From NCBI GenBank assembly GCA_030762935.1, contig CM060900.1, forward strand, positions 401,377,632 through 401,441,631: a stretch of DNA of 64,000 nucleotides, given 5' to 3'. The position numbers and the translations under genes are program-made. The notes under the pieces are model-generated. The model was not told where the DNA came from, did no database searches, and saw only the letters and a program-made list of their open reading frames with translations. This document shows positions 56,123 through 64,000 of this stretch, piece by piece. This stretch comes from Hymenopus coronatus. Its lineage: Eukaryota > Arthropoda > Insecta > Mantodea > Hymenopodidae. Position 1 is the stretch's first letter. Each line of letters opens with the position of its first letter.

Positions 56123-57494
56123 TAGTTTGTGCAAGTATTTTATATGTGAATGTGCCCTAATATTTACACTGCATTGTACTGCTGCAATATCATAGTTTAC
56201 ATGAATCATAAATAAACATGTAGTTTGTGCAAGTATTTTATATGTGAATGTGCCCTAATATTTACACTGCATTGTACTGCTGCAATATCATAGTTTACAT
56301 GAATCATAAAAAAACATGTAGTTTGTGCAAGTATTTTATATGTGAATGTGCCCTAATATATACACTGCATTTTACTGCTGCAATATTATACTTTACATGA
56401 ATCATAAATAAACAAGTAGTTTGTGCAAGTATTTTATATGTGAATGTGCCCTAATATTTACACTGCATTGTACTGCTGCAATATCATAGTTTACATGAAT
56501 CATAAATAAACATGTAGTTTGTGCAAGTATTTTATATGTGAATGTGCCCTAATATTTACACTGCATTGTACTGCTGCAATATCATAGTTTACATGAATCA
56601 TAAAAAAACATGTAGTTTGTGCAAGTATTTTATATGTGAATGTGCCCTAATATATACACTGCATTTTACTGCTGCAATATTATAGTTTACATGAATCATA
56701 AATAAACAAGTAGTTTGTGCAAGTATTTTATATGTGAATGTGCCCTAATATTTACACTGCATTGTACTGCTGCAATATCATAGTTTACATGAATCATAAA
56801 TAAACAAGTAGTTTGTGCAAGTATTTTATATGTGAATGTGCCCTAATATTTACACTGCATTGTACTGCTGCAATATTATAGTTTACATGAATCATAAATA
56901 AACAAGTAGTTTGTGCAAGTATTTTATATGTGAATGTGCCCTAATATTTACACTGCATTTTACTGCTGCAATATCATAGTTTACATGAATCATAAATAAA
57001 CAAGTAGTTTGTGCAAGTATTTTATATGTGAATGTGCCCTAATATTTACACTGCACTGTACTGCTGTAATATTATAGTTTACATGAATCATAAATAAACA
57101 TGTAGTTTGTGCAAGTATTTTATATGTGAATGTGCCCTAATATATACACTGCATTGTACTGCTGCAATATCATAGTTTACATGAATCATAAATAAACAAG
57201 TAGTTTGTGCAAGTATTTTATATGTGAATGTGCCCTAATATTTACACTGCACTGTACTGCTGCAATATTATAGTTTACATGAATCATAAATAAACAAGTA
57301 GTTTGTGCAAGTATTTTATATGTGAATGTGCCCTAATATTTACACTGCACTGTACTGCTGCAATATTATAGTTTACATGAATAATAAATAAACAAGTAGT
57401 TTGTGCAAGTATTTTATATGTGAATGTGCCCTAATATTTACACTGCATTTTACTGCTGCAATATCATAGTTTACATGAATCATAAATAAACATA
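56123..57494. repeat. 98-bp satellite, 14 tandem units
   Basis: Units start at 56123 and every 98 bp thereafter to 57397, with no length change in any unit. Each starts TAGTTTGTGCAAGTATTTTA and includes TGTGCCCTAATATTTACACT and TTTACATGAATCATAAATAA. Units differ at a few fixed sites (ACATG/ACAAG at the join, TATTTACA/TATATACA, CATTG/CATTT/CACTG, AATATCAT/AATATTAT). The first three units (56123-56416) and the next three (56417-56710) are almost identical as 294-bp blocks. There is no reading frame of interest. Confidence 0.97.
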
Positions 57495-58410
57495 TAAGTA
57501 TCATTTTCACATGCAAATATATAATACAACAATATTTATATGTAATATAATAATGTTTATATACAATACAATAATATTTATTTTTATAATATACATGAAA
57601 TGCAATCGTGAAACATTTCACTCTGCAAAGACTGTACTCATCCCGCCTGACTTGATTTTGTCATCACCGGTATACTGTCAAAATAAAGCTTCACACTAAC
57701 TCAGGTTAAATAAGCAACAAATAAAAATAACTGGAATATTTCAACCCAGTTACCGTTAATAGATTTGTGAGCTTTGCACTCTCTGTGACCAATCCTACGT
57801 GCACCTTTACCTACAGTTACCGAGTTACGGCAACACGGAAACCACATATTGCTTCACACGCTATTTCTGACGCCTCCTAGTAATTGAACACTGATACAAA
57901 GGTTTCCTTTTTCATTTATGCAAAATCTAATGCACTGTTTTGTCTTCCTTTACTAAGGCTTGTCAACAATGAATTTACGTCACACCCGAGACGAAACTGA
58001 AGAGCGGCGGTTGTGAAAGTCATGTAACAGCTCTGGCTGAAGCACACATTTAGCAAGCAACCGCCGTCTTCTTTTTTTTTTTTATCTAACTATGGTCATT
58101 GTACATCGTCTGTTTGTCCCGCCCTGAATTCAAGAGAGCCTATTGAAGCATGCGAATACTCAGCAAAGCTAACGGGTTTGTCAGCCAAAGTAAACAACAT
58201 AAGAAATACGGAGCTGCAAATGTTAAAAAATAATCTGCTAATAAGCCAAAGCACATGAGCACAGGCAAGAGTTTTTGTTTTTAATGTTAAATGAGAAAGT
58301 TGTTGAATCAAAAATAAATGCTTTTTATGCATTTGACATAATTTTGGAATAATGTCTAGGGTTATATTTTTGCGAACCTTTTTATAACTTTTCATGTTTT
58401 CGAGAATAAA
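57495..58410. other. Intergenic, no gene recognised
   Basis: The first hundred bases are an AT-rich run of ATAATATTTATA-like units next to the satellite. After it comes ordinary sequence with a T-run at about 58073-58083. Confidence 0.45.
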
Positions 58411-58702
58411 TGAGAAATAACTTCTTTTTTGTTTTGTTTTTGTTTTTTTTTTTTTAGTTTAACGTCTTTTAACCTGGTTGGTCATATCGGACGATGAATG
58501 AAATTTGATGAAATGATTCTCAAATGATCTCGGAGTTCATGGAGCTTAAAGTTACGGGACATTCTTCTTCTCAGGATAAGGGAAAACCCCGTAAAAAACC
58601 TTATCCGTGTAACTCACCCTAAGCGAGATTCGAACTCACGACCTTTTGAATGTGAGGCAGACACCTACCACCACACTACCCAGGCGGTCTGAGAAATAAC
58701 TT
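58411..58702 (-). mobile_element. tRNA-derived SINE, family 4, with perfect 13-bp duplication
   Basis: TGAGAAATAACTT occurs at 58411-58423 and 58690-58702, an exact target-site duplication. Between them on the minus strand is a tRNA-like head: GTAGTGTGGTGGTAG (A box) near 58675, TGCCTCACATTC, and the B box GAGTTCGAATCTCG near 58630. The body contains GGATAAGGTTTTTTACGGGG, and a long A-tail appears as the T-run at about 58424-58455. The head resembles a valine-type tRNA with a CAC anticodon position, which is an inference. An intact B box and exact duplication mark it as comparatively young. Confidence 0.9.
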
Positions 58703-60300
58703 TATTTAATTGGTATAGAACATTTGTTTGTTTTTTCTTGTTACAAAACTATAACTTTAATTTTTGCATCTTGATACCAAAGCTAGAACTGGTGAAGCTT
58801 ATAAATTCAACGAAAGGAAGTTAGGGGTTACAATACCTACTATAATATATTAAAATAGGGTACCCAGTAAGAAAAAGTCTTTTTTCTGAAAATTAAAGGT
58901 TGATAACAGATCCAATTAGAATTTTAGTTTAAAAAAAAACGTAGCTCACCTTGTTTAATTCCGAATTAACTGGCTGAGAGCCAAATATGAAATATTAGAT
59001 TTAGAAGCAGAGTAAGTTAACCTAAAGATTGCATGAATCCCAATGTTAGAGATACTACGGCAGAAGACAATTTAAAGGTTACTGCCGTATGACATCGCCT
59101 AAACTGGACTTCATTATGGCCAAAGAAACTGATAATACAGTAACAATAAAAGCTTAGATTAATTGTTTGAGTCTTCAAGACTAGTTACTAAATTAAGTAG
59201 CAATGACCTGATTAATGTAATTACACTATTTAACTAACCAAATGCGTTTAAAACTAGGTTGTATTAAATCTGATTTTAATTTTTGTTAGAAAGAACTATG
59301 TGCTATTGTTGAACACCTAAGCCATGGTAGTAACGGTAGCAAATTAGATGTAGTAACAAACACTCTTGGCTTTGAAAGCAAAAGGTGAGCCTTACCGCCG
59401 CTTCTGTAAAAAGTCCCTTCAATATCTTTGACTGCAGATATAAAATGCTGACAGTGAGAGCTTTTTCTCTATGTATAACTTAGTGTAGCAGAAACAAGGT
59501 CAACTATCAAAAACGAAATTATCATAACTTGTTGTATATATTAGTTCGCTGTGTCTGATACGTGATATTTGATTCCATTCATGATATCGATTTTAAATAA
59601 AGGGTATCAATTTGGAAATATGGAATTTTCATACTAATGTTCTCTTAGATAGCTGTCAGTTTCAGTCATGTCATTACTCATTAATTCTCCTCGAAAATGA
59701 GGCCGAAATTAATACAAATTTATGTAAAATATTCAACAGAAACACCAATAAATAAAATTATAAATGTGAGTTTTTAAAATAGTTGTCAACACAAAATCTT
59801 GCCTCTGCACATGAGTATAACTGCAAACAAGCATAATAGGAGCGTAGTTGCTCTATATGGAAATCGACACGCCTTTTGCGAATTATCAACCTCTATAATA
59901 TGCCTTGTTGTTTTTCTGAAATTGGAGCAACTACGTTTGGCGTCAATGGAAAATAGATAAAATCATAACGAAGTTTTCCAGGAGGAATAACTTGTGCAGT
60001 TAAAGTTGCTACGTTTTCTATATAAACTGGAGATTGTCATGCAATTCATGAAATTTATCTGTAAACGGGAGTAAAACATCGTTACAGGACAAAAGAGACA
60101 ATTTAACTCTAACCCTTTGCAAACATAATCTCTGTTTGTGCTTATAAAATGTCTATCAGTCTACCTAACAGAAATAGTATTATTAACCATTTCAAGTTAA
60201 TGACAGTACGCACATAAAGATACAGTGTTTTATTAATGCATTATACTTATCTGTAACAGTAAACAAAATTACGCCATATTTACTATTATTTGTATTGCTG
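58703..60300. other. AT-rich intergenic stretch
   Basis: No gene, RNA or boundary was recognised. Confidence 0.5.
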
Positions 60301-60808
60301 TTAAGGGTACGCACAAGTGAAATTTCTAGATCTTGCAGTTTTTATCCAAATGCTTACAAATATTTGTTACATGCTCTACCCTCAGTTATGAGCGTGCTTT
60401 AAATTTCATGAATAATTTTTGTAATAATTTATCCTCAAACATCGAATTAATTATTACATAAACTGAGCTATTTAAAACTGTAGCAAAAACCATATACTAG
60501 TTTTAAGCACATTGTCTCTGAGTTTCTGATGAAAATTTGTACAAGATTGGTGGCAAATAAGATTTTAAGGAGGATTTTTAAAACGCAAAGTTGTAAGAAA
60601 AAAAATGAGTAAAAGGACTTTCGGAGTAAACCTAGGCCATTACGCCGTGTGCTCTTCAGCGCCTAATTGTCACGTGCTAGAGTCATATAGGTCTCTGAGA
60701 GCAAAATGAACAAAGCACGTAACTAATGCTAAACTCTCCAGGTATTCTTGGACATAAAAACTATTGTTTTGCAACCATCGACAAAATCTCAGCTATGTGT
60801 ACCCTTAA
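60301..60808 (+). mobile_element. TTAA-flanked MITE, family G, copy 2
   Basis: TTAA at 60301-60304 is followed by GGGTACGCACAAGTGAAA, and the right end TGTGTACCC is followed by TTAA at 60805-60808. The ends are inverted repeats of the form GGGTAC(G)CACA. The 500-bp interior has no coding frame. The left part matches the 6.4 kb copy through GAAATTTCTAGATCTTGCAG and TGCTCTACC. Confidence 0.7.
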
Positions 60809-61444
60809 ACTCATAAATACAATGAATGGTGCGTTATAATTACAGTCAGTGAACGTGCAAATATACATGCTGTGCATAAAGTGAATGTAAGTGCTATTTA
60901 CAAAATTACTTGTTTAAAGGAAAATAAACTTCTTCCTGTTAAACAGGGTAATGAAAGATCCAAAACGAGTATGAAAAGAAATAATCCTAATTCACAGACA
61001 TTTCTAATTTCAGACTGTAGATTCGGAATACTCCGGAAAGTATTCAGTAATTTGTATCTGAAAAAAAAAACTATTTACATATGAAGATTGATCTGGCCCT
61101 ATGGTACGAGTTGAAGTAGGGACACATTTCGTTAGCAACGTAAATTCATACTGTGATGGAATCAAGTGGCAGCAATTTCAAAGCCAATGAAAGTTAGCAT
61201 AAATAGAATGCAGACCTTTAAATTTAAACCAAAATATATTCGATTATTGCATTATTATATCAGTCTACAATTCAGGATTCTGTGTAGAGTTTGTAAAATG
61301 ACTTCTGATATCTTTACGATCCATTTATATGGTGCGGTCTTAAGGGCAGTTTTTTGCTTTTGTAAATGTTTGCCCAACAAAAATGATTAAAAGTAGTAAT
61401 GAACTGAGGTCTCGTTTCAGTTTTGAATCTCTCTCTCCCTCGCA

Positions 61445-61450
<6 letters not shown>

Positions 61451-61488
<38 letters not shown>
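61451..61488. repeat. (CA)n microsatellite after a CT-rich run
   Basis: A CT-rich stretch from about 61427 passes into an uninterrupted CA run. It is not inside a family A copy. Confidence 0.95.
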
Positions 61489-61495
<7 letters not shown>

Positions 61496-62209
61496 CCCCT
61501 CTCAAGACAGCTAATAACGCTATCTGAAGAAAAATCTTAGATTCAAGCTCTAGATTATGAAACTAGCATGCTGAACACTAGATGACAGAGGAAGCCTGGA
61601 TCTGTATATACGTACTTCTTTGAATTAATTTATTCTCTCGGTGTTTTAGAATTAAGTTTACGATTAGGCTTCTTAAAGGAAAAGGACTCCTTTGAATATG
61701 CGTGCTCAAAATATAGGTGGATAAGTTGTTGGAATTTATTTAGTATTTAGGTTAAATTGGTAAATTCAAAATACGTGTTACACTAAAATATGCTTCAGCA
61801 GCTTCATAGTCATTATTCTCTACCGCAATGTTAAACTAATACATCAGAATGCAAGGAAACAGTGTGATCTCAAGCCTGTACCTTTATTTGACAGTGCGAG
61901 ATAAATGTAGTTTGTGACCAATGTAAACTACTAAAAATTGTGTCATAATATAGGGAGAAGTAGCATGAACCCTAAACAGAGGCACAAAGCAAATACGCTA
62001 AGAGCTGCACAACACAGGAAAAGAGTGCAATAAACAAACATACAAATATTCTCGATTATTTGCTGACTTTATTTGAAGTCGGTTAATATTTGTCCTTAAT
62101 TATACTCTTAGAAAATAAAGCATGCTTCAGCACAAATAAGAGAATTACTAGGACTCGAATTCTTGGGGTTTAATGTATGTTTTCCTTGCACGTTTAACAA
62201 CAGTTTGGA

Positions 62210-62361
62210 ATTATTATTACTATTATTATTATTTTTATTTCATTATTATGAATTATTATTATTATTATAATCAGCATTATCATTATTAGTATAAGCATTG
62301 TCATTATTATTATCATTATTAATACTAATATTATTAATATTATTATTATTATTATTATTAT
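62210..62361. repeat. Imperfect (TTA)n microsatellite
   Basis: About 150 bp of TTA/ATT units with interruptions. The Ile-rich minus frame over it is not a gene. Confidence 0.9.
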
Positions 62362-62639
62362 TCTTTCCGTGTCCACCTTGCGCTAATGATTGATTCTCAT
62401 AGAACCTCAAAATTGCCAAATAGGGCTTTAAGATCTAAAAGTATCTATGATGGCATTTTTAAAATTAGTGAAAGAATAAAAATCTTTTTAAATTGGTTTA
62501 GAACTCGTAATTGTTCAGTAAGAATTCAATGACTTTTACTGAAATTAAACATTATACGTACACTGATAAACAGCTATTCGGAGTAGCTATCAGAGCAAAA
62601 CAGGAAGGCCTGCAGCTCAATGTTCTCTATACAAACATT

Positions 62640-62916
62640 CGCCCTCCGTGGTGTAATGGTTACCATGCTAACTTCATATACCCAAGGTCGCGGGTTCAAA
62701 CGATGGATTTTTTCGGGCGTAAAAATCCTCAGCATGGCTTCCTTCGAAAGGGAAGTTGGTCCCGTGTCGTAGATTTACGGCACGTAAAAGAACCTCAAGC
62801 CTGATAGAGAGGCGTCTGAGCAAAATTAAGCGGTCTTTCACCACAATGTAGAATGGGATGCTGAGAACCACAGCAGTTAAAGAGCGTCCATAAATAACAC
62901 AATTTATTTTATTTCT
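62640..62916 (+). mobile_element. tRNA-derived SINE, family 1, with head deletion
   Basis: The head GCCCTCCGTGGTGTAATGGT matches the 9.6 kb copy, and the tail is GAGCGTCCATAAATAACACA. The segment CCCGGTGGAGGAAAA after the B box is missing: GGGTTCAAAC runs straight into GATGGATTTT. The B box is therefore incomplete. The 97-codon plus frame across it is a shadow of the repeat. No flanking duplication was found. Confidence 0.82.
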
Positions 62917-64000
62917 ATGTAAAGGCTCTCAAGAGATTTAGTTTATCAAAATTCAGCTATTGAAGGAGCAATTTGGTTTGGGATTACCAATAGCAAGTGA
63001 GTGTAGTGATTTTATTAAAATTCAATGATACGGTTGTTTGCACTCTTCTATGTATATTAACTAGTGTATGCAGTATATAGCTGCACTTTCAACATTTCTA
63101 AAAGAAAAATATTCCGTGTATAGAGAACACATTACTTCTGCTTCTGGATCACCTTTTGAAAATAGGCAAATAAATTCAGAAGGTCATGTTGCTTCCCTCC
63201 GCTAAAAATGCAAACAAGAAGGCAACACATTTCTCATTGTGTGCCGTCAACGGCCAATAAAAACAGTTAAGGGTGTATAGATGTTATTAAAAGACAACAA
63301 ACATCGGATTTAATTATAGCTTTGTAGGTTTATAACAAATTATTAATTCATCGTAAAATCCTACAAACGATAAAAATATGTTTCTTAAATTAAATAAGAT
63401 ATTAAAATACTACAGAATCAGAAACCTAAAAGTCTGTTTTATATTAATTGAAGTTGTAACACCTAAGCACATTTTCAACCCAGGGAATCTTTGTGGGTGC
63501 TGGAGCTGAAACTTCCCGCAGATTTTGGTAAAAAGTAAACTTGCTTGTAGATACTTGTAACATAGTTGGCAGAACTGGTTACGATTATCAGGAAGTGGAG
63601 GAGGATTTCGGCACTTAAGCGCACCTTACTGTGCTTCTGGAAACGTCTAGGAGGAAGAGATTTAGTGAAAGACACAGAGGGTGGCCAAATCCAGGGCGGC
63701 ATGCTAGTATACAGGCAGATTTCCCAACCTCTCCAGATATTAATTACATCCTGACACTGATGGACCCCCACATGCCTACCTCTCTTTACGAAGTGGTTCC
63801 TCTAAGGGCTCGTCACACCCTGATGGCAATACTACGGTTTCAGCAAGCCTAATTAACGTTTTGCATCCTCTATAGCTTCGATGTATTTAGAGGACTGCTA
63901 TCCTGTGTTCCTGGCTGCTAAACGACTGCTATGCGAACAATTATTAATTATCGAACGTATATGAAAAACTTAAAGGTGAAAGCAGACTGGCACACGGAGT
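62917..64000. other. Intergenic, no gene recognised
   Basis: The stretch at 63470-63850 is GC-richer and has three overlapping frames of 62-98 codons on both strands, but I recognise no domain in any. It could be a transposon fragment. Confidence 0.4.

Larger units (their letters stand above)
60809..62638. other. Intergenic with microsatellites
   Basis: No gene was recognised. Besides the two microsatellites listed separately, it holds only AT-rich sequence. Confidence 0.5.

Noticed and set aside
56123..57494. Satellite as a hammerhead-bearing retrozyme array
   Set aside because: I looked for CTGATGA and GAAAC in the 98-bp unit on both strands and found neither.
56123..57494. Satellite as a CRISPR array
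   Set aside because: The repeats are contiguous 98-bp units without unique spacers, and the setting is eukaryotic.
62511..62804. 97-codon plus frame
   Set aside because: It runs through a tRNA-derived SINE, including its tRNA-like head.
63475..63852. Overlapping frames on both strands as a gene end
   Set aside because: None has a recognisable domain, and overlapping frames on both strands suggest only a GC-richer patch.

Overview
The window looks like repeat-rich, non-coding DNA from the nuclear genome of an animal. It is strongly AT-rich, most reading frames are short, and I found no confident host exon, rRNA gene or functional tRNA gene. The transposon mix points to an arthropod, probably an insect with a large genome: an RTE/BovB-like LINE ending in a GAT-type tail, Penelope-like, piggyBac, mariner, Tigger and hAT/ZBED-like relics, and several tRNA-derived SINE families. 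The species cannot be fixed from the sequence alone.

Layout. 0-13 kb: a first copy of a ~0.9 kb dispersed repeat (called family A here), two TTAA-flanked MITEs, several SINEs, and a Tigger-like element with a readable piece of transposase. 15-28 kb: three inverted copies of family A, a ~970 bp segment bounded by 26-bp inverted repeats, and a decayed 5'-truncated LINE. 29.7-30.0 kb: a Penelope-like insertion that is a perfect 110-bp palindrome with a hammerhead-ribozyme-like motif on each strand, bounded by a 13-bp target-site duplication. 31-37 kb: two more family A copies, a SINE, and one weak candidate exon for a secreted protein. 37.9-39.5 kb: a nested stack, with a mariner relic and a SINE both inside a TTAA MITE. 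40-51 kb: two further repeat families (D and E), a hAT/ZBED-like relic and two adjacent family A copies. 52.2-54.6 kb: a piggyBac element with intact ends and a broken transposase, sitting inside a degenerate ~147-bp tandem array. 56.1-57.5 kb: fourteen copies of a 98-bp satellite with a short higher-order pattern. 58-64 kb: a SINE with a perfect target-site duplication, a second TTAA MITE, microsatellites and a last SINE.

No set of genes works together here. The window records successive insertions that can be partly ordered by nesting. The most unusual item is the palindromic Penelope-like insertion with head-to-head ribozyme motifs. The family A copies, two of which carry dinucleotide microsatellites at the matching internal position, and the stack at 37.9-39.5 kb are also worth following up.
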